DNA of 64,000 bases from JABMQB01 sp963677475 (GTDB taxonomy: Bacteria > Bacteroidota > Bacteroidia > Bacteroidales > Prolixibacteraceae): NCBI GenBank assembly GCA_963677475.2, contig CAXXQD010000021.1, forward strand, positions 852,667 to 916,666, written 5' to 3'. The notes beneath the pieces are model-generated. The model had not been told where the DNA came from, did not search any database, and saw only the letters and a program-made list of their open reading frames with translations. Each line of letters starts with the position of its first letter. The stretch's first letter is position 1. Shown piece by piece: positions 17,770 through 25,749 of the stretch. The translations under genes and the position numbers were made by a program.

Positions 17770-17777
17770 CAAAGTTA
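17770..17777 (-). promoter_or_regulatory. Candidate -7 promoter element of the csp gene
   Basis: Minus-strand TAACTTTG (plus CAAAGTTA) fits TAnnTTTG and sits 24 bases before the chosen ATG. No clear -33 element was found. Confidence 0.35.
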
Positions 17778-17924
17778 AATTAATTTGCATTATTACGTAA
17801 TTTTGAGGTATTTTATTTCAAATTTCGAGGTGTAATTCCAATAGTTTGGTAAGGATTTAGCCCAAATTGCCCTGTTTTCTCTTGGTATTGGCATTTTTAC
17901 AAATTCTGGCAGTTTAGTAAAGAA

Positions 17925-18299
17925 CTATGCAAGTACCCAATTAAGTGCTGCGTTTAAAGTGCTAAAAGGTTTTGATATATAGCCATCATCTTTAGTATTG
18001 ACCAATATTGGGACAACCACATTTTGGGGAATGGTTGCAACAATGGCTATTTTTTTCCCACCAAAAACATTCAAGTGATCTTTATAAAAATCTGCTATTT
18101 TGTGATGAGAACCAATATCAATGCTAAAAATAGCGTTGCTATAATCTAAAATAAAGCCGTTTGCATTTTTCGGGATTAAATTGTTTTCAAATGCAAATAA
18201 CCAGGATGAAGTAATATCCCCTAATGTAATTGGCCCAAAATAACGCTTGTACATTACTCCGTTTGATCTGTCAAAATTATACTTGAATTTTCCCTTCAT
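17925..18299 (-). CDS. STAS/SpoIIAA-like small cytoplasmic protein
   Basis: 124 residues without signal or membrane segment. The alternation of strands and helices (GVMYKRYFGPITLGDITSSW, NANGFILDYSNAIFSID, GGKKIAIVATIPQNVVVPILVN, STLNAALNWVL) resembles the SpoIIAA/STAS-like fold found widely as single-domain proteins in Bacteroidota. No conserved phospho-Ser motif can be assigned. Stands alone between csp and rnhB. Function unknown. Confidence 0.6.
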   Translation of the reverse strand: MKGKFKYNFDRSNGVMYKRYFGPITLGDITSSWLFAFENNLIPKNANGFILDYSNAIFSIDIGSHHKIADFYKDHLNVFGGKKIAIVATIPQNVVVPILVNTKDDGYISKPFSTLNAALNWVLA

Positions 18300-18372
18300 T
18301 CCCCGCCAATTTATTTTTACGATAATGTACTAAAAAAATGGATAATACTATTCAAGTTGATATCTAAGGAAT

Positions 18373-18978
18373 TTACAACTCAATTTCCAATTGATCATTT
18401 AATAGCCTAAATGTTTTTCTGTGGTATGGTGATATTCCATGTGTTTTTATCGATTCCCTGTGTTCTTTGGTTGGATATCCTTTATTTTTTTTCCAGTTAT
18501 ATGGAGGGTGTTGGTTATGCAATTTTTCCATTAGTTCATCGCGCCATGTTTTTGCCAATACGGATGCAGCGGCTATCGATAAAAATTTCCCATCGCCTTT
18601 TATAATGCATGAATAAGGAATGTCCAGTTTCGTGCGAAATCGGTTGCCGTCAATTAACAGGTGATCAGGGTTTATTCGGAGTTTTTCAACTGCCCTGTTC
18701 ATTGCTAAAAAGGAGGCATTAAGTATATTTATTTGGTCAATTTCGTTGTTGTCAACTATTTCAACAGCCCATGCCAAAGCTTGCTTTTCAATAATTGGGC
18801 GTAAAGCATCCCGTTGTTTTTCAGAGAGTTTTTTCGAGTCGTTCAGTAAATCGTTTTCAAAATTCTCAGGGAGTATTACTGCAGCAGCAACAACTGGTCC
18901 TGCAAGGCATCCCCGTCCGGCCTCGTCGCAGCCTGCTTCAATTCTGTTTGGTTCTAAAAATGAAAGTAATTTGTTCAT
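18373..18978 (-). CDS. rnhB: Ribonuclease HII
   Basis: 201-residue endonuclease that cuts the RNA strand of RNA-DNA hybrids and nicks 5' of ribonucleotides in DNA. The N-terminal catalytic D18-E19 is in GCDEAGRGCLAGPVVAAA, with DSKKLSEKQR and LLIDGNRF supplying further active-site residues. It starts 20 bases after the stop of the glycosyltransferase gene on the same strand, so they probably share a transcript without any functional link. Confidence 0.95.
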   Translation of the reverse strand: MNKLLSFLEPNRIEAGCDEAGRGCLAGPVVAAAVILPENFENDLLNDSKKLSEKQRDALRPIIEKQALAWAVEIVDNNEIDQINILNASFLAMNRAVEKLRINPDHLLIDGNRFRTKLDIPYSCIIKGDGKFLSIAAASVLAKTWRDELMEKLHNQHPPYNWKKNKGYPTKEHRESIKTHGISPYHRKTFRLLNDQLEIEL

Positions 18979-18998
18979 AGAAAAGGTATATTTTCTAC

Positions 18999-20123
18999 TT
19001 ATTGTAAAGCTTTTTCAATGCTAACCCAGAGGTTTTGGGCAGTTTTTTCCCAACTAAACTTTTCTTTCTGAATAGCGCCTTTTTTAATCAAATCTTTTCG
19101 AAGGTTCTCATCATTGGCAATTTTATACATTGCTTCGGTAATTTCGTCGGTTCGGCACGGATCGGCGTAAAGCACGGCATGGCCACCAACTTCGGGGATG
19201 GAAGTTGTATTGGAACAAAGAACCGGTACCCCTGCGCTCATTGCTTCCACTACAGGTATTCCAAAACCTTCGAAAAACGGAACAAAGGTCAGGGCAAGTG
19301 CAGCTCCTAGTATCTGGTGCAACTCCTCGGTACTAACCCTTCCTGCAAATATGATATCCTCTTTAAAGCGTGTATTCTCGTAGGTATCGTAAATGTCACC
19401 TGTTTTAAACATTTCGCCTCCTACAATCACAAGTTTTACCTTGCTTTTTTCAATGGTTTTGAAGGCATCAAATGCCATTAGCAGGCCACTAATATTTTTT
19501 CTGGGATGAAGTGCCCCCACAAATAAAAAGTATGGATCGCCGTTGGTATATTTATTTCTTGCTGCTTTTTGTTCTTCAGGACTTGTTGGGGAAAACGATT
19601 GGTTTATCCCATCGTAAACCACATCAATTTTGTCGTAATCAACCTTAAATAAGCGTGTGATATCTTCTTTTGAATACATTGAAACCGTCGCAATCCGAGT
19701 TGCAATTTTTGCAAATTTCGGGAAATAATAATTGTAATATTTAGCGGTCAGCCAAGGCAGGTCTTCGGGGCGATGTACGAAATTAATGTCGTGCATAACA
19801 GCCAACTGTGGGACTTTTGTCCGCAAGGAGATATATCCATCAGGCGATAAAAACAAATTAGCGTTGTATTTTTTCAAAATCCGGGGTATTTGAAACTGAA
19901 ACCAAAAATACCAAAGAAATGGGTGACGTGTTGGAGGACCAACAACAACGGGGGTTACATTGTCGGCAAAAATATAATCGCTATTAAAAGGCCTGTCGAA
20001 AATAAAAATGAATTGATGTTCCGGATGTGCTAAAGTTATCCTTTTTAAAGTTTCGTATGAAAACCAACCTATCCCTTCCAGCTTTCCCTTTTGGAGCAAT
20101 CGTGTATTAACAGCGATAATCAT
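18999..20123 (-). CDS. GT4-family glycosyltransferase
   Basis: 374-residue GT-B enzyme. The family 4 signature E285-x7-E293 is seen in PFFEGFGIPVVEAMSAG, and the sugar-nucleotide half begins with DPYFLFVGALHPRKNISGLLMAF. No signal peptide. The N-terminal half (GPPTRHPFLWYFWFQFQIPRIL, AVMHDINFVHRPEDLPW) resembles mannosyl/rhamnosyltransferases of surface polysaccharide pathways. Head-to-head with a flippase gene about 105 bases away, which supports a role in an exported glycan. The sugar is unknown. Confidence 0.88.
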   Translation of the reverse strand: MIIAVNTRLLQKGKLEGIGWFSYETLKRITLAHPEHQFIFIFDRPFNSDYIFADNVTPVVVGPPTRHPFLWYFWFQFQIPRILKKYNANLFLSPDGYISLRTKVPQLAVMHDINFVHRPEDLPWLTAKYYNYYFPKFAKIATRIATVSMYSKEDITRLFKVDYDKIDVVYDGINQSFSPTSPEEQKAARNKYTNGDPYFLFVGALHPRKNISGLLMAFDAFKTIEKSKVKLVIVGGEMFKTGDIYDTYENTRFKEDIIFAGRVSTEELHQILGAALALTFVPFFEGFGIPVVEAMSAGVPVLCSNTTSIPEVGGHAVLYADPCRTDEITEAMYKIANDENLRKDLIKKGAIQKEKFSWEKTAQNLWVSIEKALQ

Positions 20124-20228
20124 ATAGTACTCGTATTAATTGATTATTTCGTAAATGTACAAAGTCTGGGCAAAAAATTATTATTTTTATCCTTGAATTT
20201 CAGCACTAAAAAGGAGAAAAGCCACATT

Positions 20229-21674
20229 TTGAAGCGCAAATTTGTTACCAATCTGATATTGTTACTTTTTCTAAACCTCCTGGTCAAACCATTCTGGATT
20301 TTTGGGATAGAAAGGACCGTACAAAATGTTGTGGGCAACGAAAGTTTTGGCCTTTATTTTGCGCTATTTAGTTTTTCAGTAATCCTAAACATTATTCCTG
20401 ATCTTGGAATAACAAATTTCAATAACCGAAACATAGCCCAGAACAACCATTTGCTGACGAAGCATTTATCAAATATTGTTGGGTTAAAATTATTGTTGTC
20501 GGTTTTTTATGCCTTGGTTTGTTTGATTTTAGCTGCCATTATCGGGTACGATAAAATTCAATTCCACCTGCTGTTCTTTTTAATATTCAATCAGTTTCTT
20601 ATATCGTTCACGCTTTATTTGCGATCAAATATTAGCGCTCTTCACCTTTTTCGGACCGATAGCCTTCTCTCGGTGCTTGACCGATCGCTTATGATCGTAA
20701 TTATTGGAATGCTGCTTTATACAAAGGTGGTACCCGTTGAATTTAATATTCAGGTATTTGTATATGCGCAGACAATTGCTTATGTATTATCAACCCTTAT
20801 TACGTTTGTAATTGTTTTATCAAAAGCCAAAAAATTTGTTCTCCGTTTCGACCTGCGTTTTTTCCTGGTTATATTAAAGCAATCCTATCCGTATGCGCTT
20901 TTAATTTTACTTATGTCGTTTTATAACCGGGTAGATTCTATTATGCTGGAGCGAATGTTGCCAAATCCCGTCGGGAAAGAACAGGCAGGGATTTATGCTC
21001 AGGCATTTCGGCTGAACGATGCCGTATCAATGTTTGGGCTTTTATTTGGGGGGTTGTTGCTTCCGATTTTTTCAAAAATGATTAAAGACAAAGAACATAT
21101 CGGACAAATGGTGAAACTTTCGTTCACACTTATTTTCGTGCCGGCAATAGTAATATTTATCTCCAGTGCTTTTTATGCCCATGAAATAATGAATTTATTG
21201 TACCACCAAAGTGCCCACGAGTCAGCGACTATCCTGGGATTTCTTATGGCCGGTTTTCTGGGGCTGGTGACTACCTATATTTTTGGGACACTGTTAACGG
21301 CAAACGGCAGTTTAAAACAACTAAACCTGATGGCTTTGTCGGGTATGGTTTTAAACATTGTCCTTAACTTCATTTTAATCCCAAAAATCCAGGCATTGGG
21401 ATCTGCCTATGCCAGTATGGTTACGCAAATTTATACGGCATTAATTCAGGTAATTATTGCAGCAACTATATTTAAATTACGTATAAACTATCAATTTATT
21501 GGGCACGTGCTGTTTTATGGTGCCCTGGTATTGGTTGTAGCAATAGCATCCAGGTATATTGATAACTGGGTGTACGGATATTTTGCCCTTATCGGTATTT
21601 CGGTATTGATTGCCTTTGTTATCCGGCTAATAAACCTCAGGTCGTTATATGAAATCATAATGTTTAAATCTTGA
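20229..21674 (+). CDS. Polysaccharide flippase (MATE/Wzx-like oligosaccharide exporter)
   Basis: About 481 residues with roughly 14 membrane helices and no soluble domain, typical of the polysaccharide_synt/Wzx superfamily that flips lipid-linked oligosaccharides. The open frame extends back to 20091, but that would overlap the divergent glycosyltransferase and add a non-homologous leader. I place the start at TTG 20229 (LKRKFVTNLILLLFLNLLVKP), with AAGGAG 14 bases upstream. Its TGA overlaps the TTG start of the next gene by four bases, so the two are translationally coupled. Confidence 0.85.
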   Translation: MKRKFVTNLILLLFLNLLVKPFWIFGIERTVQNVVGNESFGLYFALFSFSVILNIIPDLGITNFNNRNIAQNNHLLTKHLSNIVGLKLLLSVFYALVCLILAAIIGYDKIQFHLLFFLIFNQFLISFTLYLRSNISALHLFRTDSLLSVLDRSLMIVIIGMLLYTKVVPVEFNIQVFVYAQTIAYVLSTLITFVIVLSKAKKFVLRFDLRFFLVILKQSYPYALLILLMSFYNRVDSIMLERMLPNPVGKEQAGIYAQAFRLNDAVSMFGLLFGGLLLPIFSKMIKDKEHIGQMVKLSFTLIFVPAIVIFISSAFYAHEIMNLLYHQSAHESATILGFLMAGFLGLVTTYIFGTLLTANGSLKQLNLMALSGMVLNIVLNFILIPKIQALGSAYASMVTQIYTALIQVIIAATIFKLRINYQFIGHVLFYGALVLVVAIASRYIDNWVYGYFALIGISVLIAFVIRLINLRSLYEIIMFKS

Positions 21675-22327
21675 AAAAAAATCCTTCGATAAAAGAGTTA
21701 TTCGATGAGGATAGGTTTGAGGTTGTTAAAGCATTGGACCATGCCCAAATCAAGGAATTTGTTTTTGATCAGATCAGTAAAGGAGGGAAATTGACTTTCT
21801 GGTACATGATTTATCAACTGGGAATGATCATTTTAGCGGTTGCCCTGTTCGTTTATGTTATTTATAAGGCATTTAAAGGAGATTCTAGTTTGGTGTTGTT
21901 CTCCGGATTGGCAATATTATTCTCATTTACAGCCATGGTGGTGATTCATGAATTGTTACATGGCATCGCGCTAAAGCTGCTTGGTGCACCTCGGGTTCGA
22001 TATGGTGGATACCTAAAGAAATTTATTTTTTATGCTGAGGCAAGCGGGTTTGTTCTTAACCGAAAACAATTTTATTTTGTAGCTTTAACACCATTTATTG
22101 TAGTCAAATTTATATCGCTTGTAGGAATTGTGCTTTTTCTACATCATCCAATTTGGTGTTTCTTTTTTCTGCTGATGAGCTTACATTCCCTGTTTTGTGC
22201 AGGTGATATCGGCTTAATGAGTTTTTTCGAACAACATAAAAATTCGGACGTCTATACTTTTGACAACCACTCGGAAAAAAGGAGTTATTACTTTGTTTCA
22301 AAAAATAGGGCATCCGACAAAGTGTAA
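21671..22327 (+). CDS. DUF3267 putative membrane zinc metalloprotease
   Basis: 218 residues with about four membrane helices. H93-E94-x2-H97 (VIHELLHGIALKLLG) is a zinc-protease HExxH motif inside a membrane helix, and CAGDIG near 175 supplies a candidate third ligand, as in DUF3267 and site-2-protease-like families. It starts at TTG 21671, overlapping the flippase stop (TTGA). Substrate unknown; the coupling suggests work on or with the flippase pathway, which is inference. Confidence 0.75.
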   Translation: MKKNPSIKELFDEDRFEVVKALDHAQIKEFVFDQISKGGKLTFWYMIYQLGMIILAVALFVYVIYKAFKGDSSLVLFSGLAILFSFTAMVVIHELLHGIALKLLGAPRVRYGGYLKKFIFYAEASGFVLNRKQFYFVALTPFIVVKFISLVGIVLFLHHPIWCFFFLLMSLHSLFCAGDIGLMSFFEQHKNSDVYTFDNHSEKRSYYFVSKNRASDKV

Positions 22328-22368
22328 TTATTTGTAATTCGTCACACATAATAGCCCTTTAATGTGTG

Positions 22369-22398
22369 TTGTGTTACAAAATATATTCGCTAAATTTG
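22369..22398 (+). promoter_or_regulatory. Bacteroidota-type promoter of the AAA/DUF4143 gene
   Basis: TTG at 22369-22371, 19-base spacer, TAAATTTG at 22391-22398: a close fit to the -33/-7 consensus. Start predicted near 22405, 15 bases before the ATG. Confidence 0.6.
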
Positions 22399-22413
22399 TA
22401 ATGAAATACAAAT
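22394..22413. promoter_or_regulatory. Inverted repeat overlapping the promoter (operator candidate)
   Basis: ATTTGTA (22394-22400), six-base spacer, TACAAAT (22407-22413): a perfect seven-base dyad overlapping the -7 element and predicted start of the AAA-ATPase gene, positioned like a repressor operator. Confidence 0.4.
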
Positions 22414-22419
22414 AATGAC

Positions 22420-23637
22420 ATGTTAGAACTTTTAAATACAAGTGATAGGCTGATAAGTTCGGTAGGGTTAAGTTTCAAAAGGTATTTATTTGACCAGATA
22501 AATTGGGAATCAAGGTTAATAGAAATTCTCGGTTCAAGGGGAGTTGGCAAAACAACGCTTATGCTCCAAAAGGCGTCTGTACTGAACAAAAAAAAGAAAA
22601 ATCAAGCAGTTTATATTTCATTAGATGACATACTGTTATTTAAATATTCGATAACAGAGATTGCCGAAATGATGGATCAGAATGGGTTCGAATATTTATT
22701 TTTGGATGAAGTGCATAAATACCCTTCCAAATTTAAAGGATTTGACTGGTCTGCCGAAATAAAAAATGTGTACGATAAGTTTCCGCAATTAAAAATTGTT
22801 TATTCAGGATCGTCCATATTAAAAATATATGAAGGAGATGGGGACCTAAGTAGAAGAAAAAGTACCTATCATTTATCAGGACTTTCTTTTCGTGAAAACC
22901 TTGCTTTAAATAAAGTGATTCAAGTTGATGCCATAAAACTTGATGAACTATTAAATAGTCATGACGAAATTACAAAGCCAATTACGCAAAAGATAAAGAT
23001 TTTGCCCCTTTTTAGGGAATATCTTAAAACCGGATATTTCCCTTTTTATAGTGAAGATAAAAATGCATATTATAGTAGGTTAAACTCCATATTGAATGTT
23101 ATTATTGAGACGGACATACCTGCAATAGCTGAAATTTCTTTTGAGACATCTTTAAAAATCAAAAAACTTCTTGCGGCTATTGCTTCCACAGTTCCCTATG
23201 TTCCGAATTTAGTTCAATTGCGGGCAGAATTGAATATTGCTGACCAAAGAACATTGATGAAATATTTGTATTATCTTGAAAAATCAGAAGTTATAAGCAC
23301 TTTAAACCCGGTGGCAAAGGGAAATAAAATAATGCAAAAACCGGGAAAAATTTTAATGGGAAATACGAATTATACCTATAGTCTTCAAATGCAAAATGAA
23401 GAAATCGGGTCAATACGGGAAACCTTTTTTAATTCCCAATTGAATCAAGATTATAGTTTGGCACTTCCAAAATCAGGTGATTTTCTGGTAAGCGATACGT
23501 ATATATTTGAAATTGGTGGGAAAAATAAAACAGGAAAGCAAATCAAAAATGTAAGCAATTCATACATAGTATCTGATGATATTGAAAATGGTGCTTTCAA
23601 TCAAGTTCCATTATGGGCATTTGGTTTACTTTATTAA
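22420..23637 (+). CDS. AAA ATPase with DUF4143 C-terminal nuclease-like domain
   Basis: 405 residues. Walker A is GSRGVGKTT (38-45 region) and Walker B YLFLDEVHK (D96-E97). A winged-helix-like middle is followed by a C-terminal DUF4143 region in which D354, E364 and K368 (GDFLVSDTYIFEIGGKNK) have the spacing of a PD-(D/E)xK nuclease-like core. These orphan ATPases are very common in Bacteroidota and often appear as mobile or defence-associated singletons; their job is unknown. It has its own promoter and operator-like dyad and is the first gene of an accessory island. Confidence 0.85.
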   Translation: MLELLNTSDRLISSVGLSFKRYLFDQINWESRLIEILGSRGVGKTTLMLQKASVLNKKKKNQAVYISLDDILLFKYSITEIAEMMDQNGFEYLFLDEVHKYPSKFKGFDWSAEIKNVYDKFPQLKIVYSGSSILKIYEGDGDLSRRKSTYHLSGLSFRENLALNKVIQVDAIKLDELLNSHDEITKPITQKIKILPLFREYLKTGYFPFYSEDKNAYYSRLNSILNVIIETDIPAIAEISFETSLKIKKLLAAIASTVPYVPNLVQLRAELNIADQRTLMKYLYYLEKSEVISTLNPVAKGNKIMQKPGKILMGNTNYTYSLQMQNEEIGSIRETFFNSQLNQDYSLALPKSGDFLVSDTYIFEIGGKNKTGKQIKNVSNSYIVSDDIENGAFNQVPLWAFGLLY

Positions 23638-23788
23638 TTTGTCACTTTGAAATTACAGTATTGAAAATGGATAATAAATTTTGAAAAAACAGATTGATAA
23701 TTTTAATTCAATTAATAGGAGACAGTGCAAGAAAAAATTTAACTAGTACCAAACACTTCTGCCCTTAGGGTATTTATTAATTGCTAAT

Positions 23789-24448
23789 ATGAAACAACTC
23801 TTTGCCATCGGAGATATTCATGGATGTTTCGATTCATTAAAAGAATTGATAGAAAACAAAATCCAACTTCAAAAAGATGACAAACTTATTCTGCTTGGTG
23901 ACTACATTAACAGAGGAGATAAAAGCAAAGAAGTTGTTAATTTTATCATTGAGTTGTTGAAAAATGGTTATGATGTTATTCCACTCAAGGGAAATCATGA
24001 ATTATTACTTCTTGAAACATTTGAAGATGAAAAGAATAAGCCAAAATGGATTCAGAATGGAGGCGATGAAACACTGAAAAGTTTTGGTATTAGCTTGATA
24101 AAGGATATCTTTTCTAAGTATCTTGATTTCTTCTCAAATCTTAAGAGTTATTTTTCAATTGAACATTTCCTATTTGTTCATGCAGGATTTAATGACAAAA
24201 TATTGAATCCATTTCAGGATACATATTCAATGGTATGGGAAAGTCAGGTTGAATATTTTAATCCTTTGCTTACTGAAAAAACTATTATTCATGGACACAG
24301 ACCGATTTCAAATGAATATTGTAAAAAGCAGATAATTGAAAATAAGCAAGTAATAAACATCGATACAGGCTGTGTATATAAGGAAAAAGAAGGATATGGC
24401 AAATTAACAGCAATTGAATTGTATTCAAAAAGGTTATTCTCAGTTTAA
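23789..24448 (+). CDS. PPP-family metallophosphatase (serine/threonine phosphatase-like)
   Basis: 219-residue cytoplasmic phosphoesterase. The three PPP blocks are GDIHG (8-12), GDYINRG (37-43) and GNHE (68-71), with distal metal histidines in FVHAGF and IIHGHRP. The block-2 residue normally Asp (GDxxDRG) is Asn41, the position that usually orients the catalytic His. Relatives dephosphorylate phosphoproteins or nucleoside tetraphosphates; substrate unknown. Visibly more AT-rich than flanking housekeeping genes, which fits an acquired island. Confidence 0.85.
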   Translation: MKQLFAIGDIHGCFDSLKELIENKIQLQKDDKLILLGDYINRGDKSKEVVNFIIELLKNGYDVIPLKGNHELLLLETFEDEKNKPKWIQNGGDETLKSFGISLIKDIFSKYLDFFSNLKSYFSIEHFLFVHAGFNDKILNPFQDTYSMVWESQVEYFNPLLTEKTIIHGHRPISNEYCKKQIIENKQVINIDTGCVYKEKEGYGKLTAIELYSKRLFSV

Positions 24449-24453
24449 TTTTA

Positions 24454-24488
24454 TATATTTGACTATTCGCGAATCGCGAATCGCGAAT
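24454..24488 (+). promoter_or_regulatory. Promoter with three tandem CGCGAAT heptamers (operator candidate)
   Basis: TATATTTG (24454-24461) fits the -7 element and would start transcription near 24467. Directly there lie three perfect tandem CGCGAAT units (24468-24488); the first forms the palindrome ATTCGCGAAT (24465-24474). This layout is typical of an autoregulated promoter and sits just before the winged-helix gene. Confidence 0.5.
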
Positions 24489-24523
24489 TTGTGGATCGGC
24501 GAAGTCAATTAATGATAATAATT

Positions 24524-25045
24524 ATGAAAAAGCATAATGGAATGCGTCCACAAGATATTGTTGTTCTATTGAAGATTATTTCAATAAGAGATAATAAGTG
24601 GCGTAATATTGATATTGCAAATGCTATTGGTATAAGTCCTTCTGAAGTTTCTGAAGCACTTAATAGATGTAAGATTGCAAAACTAATTGATAGTAAAAAG
24701 AGGAAAGTTAATATCAATTCTTTTACCGAGTTCCTCGTTTACGGGTTAAAATATGTTTTCCCGACTGAACCAGGAGCTATTGTTAAAGGAATTCCTACTG
24801 CACATTCTGCTTCACCAATAAAAGAACATATTTCATCAGATACTGATGTTTATGTTTGGGCTAATGCTAAAGGTACTCACAGAGGTCAAGCCATTGAACC
24901 GTTATACAAAACTCTGCCCCAGATTGTTCAAGAGGACAAATTATTCTATGAGCTTCTAACCATTGTTGACACCATTCGGGTTGGTCGTGTTAGGGAAATA
25001 CAAATTGCAATCGACGAATTAAATAAACGCCTGAAAAATGCCTAG
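24524..25045 (+). CDS. Winged-helix DNA-binding protein paired with an AbiEii-like gene
   Basis: 173 residues from ATG 24524 (MKKHNGMRPQDIV). In-frame GTG 24491 and ATG 24512 are alternatives; GTG abuts the heptamer repeats, making it less likely. Residues about 6-60 form a MarR/winged-helix domain (QDIVVLLKIISIRDNKWRNI, then IANAIGISPSEVSEALNRCK as the recognition helix). The rest (about 65-170) has no recognised family. The stop overlaps the start of the nucleotidyltransferase gene by eight bases. It may be the regulator or antitoxin half of a two-gene module. Confidence 0.75.
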   Translation: MKKHNGMRPQDIVVLLKIISIRDNKWRNIDIANAIGISPSEVSEALNRCKIAKLIDSKKRKVNINSFTEFLVYGLKYVFPTEPGAIVKGIPTAHSASPIKEHISSDTDVYVWANAKGTHRGQAIEPLYKTLPQIVQEDKLFYELLTIVDTIRVGRVREIQIAIDELNKRLKNA

Positions 25046-25730
25046 TACAAATAGTATAATGCTGCAAACAGTTGCGAATGGTTTGGGGGTGTTAAAAGAT
25101 GAAATGGTTTTTGTAGGTGGCGCGGTTGCTGAACTTTACGCCGATAATCCGGCAGCTTCGAAAATCAGGCCAACGCTTGACGTGGATTGTGTAATTGAAA
25201 TTCGTTCGAGGCTCCAATTTGCACGACTGGAAGAAAGCCTGAGAACAAAGGGATTTAAAAACGACACATCAGAAGGTGCGCCAATTTGCAGATGGATATA
25301 CAAAGACATTAAAGTTGATGTTATGCCAACCGATTCAAATGTACTTGGATTTAGTAACCGGTGGTATAAAGAAGGGATTGAAATTAAGATACAAAAAACG
25401 CTTCCTGATGGAACAGAAGTTTTTGTATTTCCACCGGAATACTATTTGGCGGCGAAATTTGAAGCACACAATGCCCGGGGTGGAAACGATTTACGGCAAA
25501 GCCACGATTTTGAGGACATTATTTACATTTTAGATAATAGCTCCAACATACTGGATAACATCGCTGCTTCAAATCCAAGTGTCAAAGAATATTTAAAGAG
25601 TGAATGCCAGAAACTTTTGGAAAATCCGAACATTACAGAAGGAATTGAAACAGCTTTACCTTATGGTTCGGGAGAAGAAGCAACTGAAATCATTATAGAG
25701 CTCATCCAAAATATCGCAGATATTCAATAG
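25038..25730 (+). CDS. AbiEii/AbiGii-like nucleotidyltransferase
   Basis: 230 residues. The nucleotidyltransferase core is visible: VGGAVAELY (26-34) in place of the usual GG/S loop, TLDVDCVIE with D48 and D50, and the third carboxylate D94 in IKVDVMPTD. A helical C-terminus follows (120-230). AbiEii-type proteins are the toxin/effector of abortive-infection AbiE systems, acting by nucleotidyl transfer. The overlap with the preceding winged-helix gene matches an AbiE-like layout, although the partner is not a recognisable AbiEi. Confidence 0.75.
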   Translation: MPSTNSIMLQTVANGLGVLKDEMVFVGGAVAELYADNPAASKIRPTLDVDCVIEIRSRLQFARLEESLRTKGFKNDTSEGAPICRWIYKDIKVDVMPTDSNVLGFSNRWYKEGIEIKIQKTLPDGTEVFVFPPEYYLAAKFEAHNARGGNDLRQSHDFEDIIYILDNSSNILDNIAASNPSVKEYLKSECQKLLENPNITEGIETALPYGSGEEATEIIIELIQNIADIQ

Positions 25731-25749
25731 TGGTAACCAGTTTTAACCA

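Noticed and set aside
20091..20228. 46-residue N-terminal extension of the flippase
   Set aside because: It overlaps the divergent glycosyltransferase start and its promoter region, starts with TTG, and is not membrane-leader-like.
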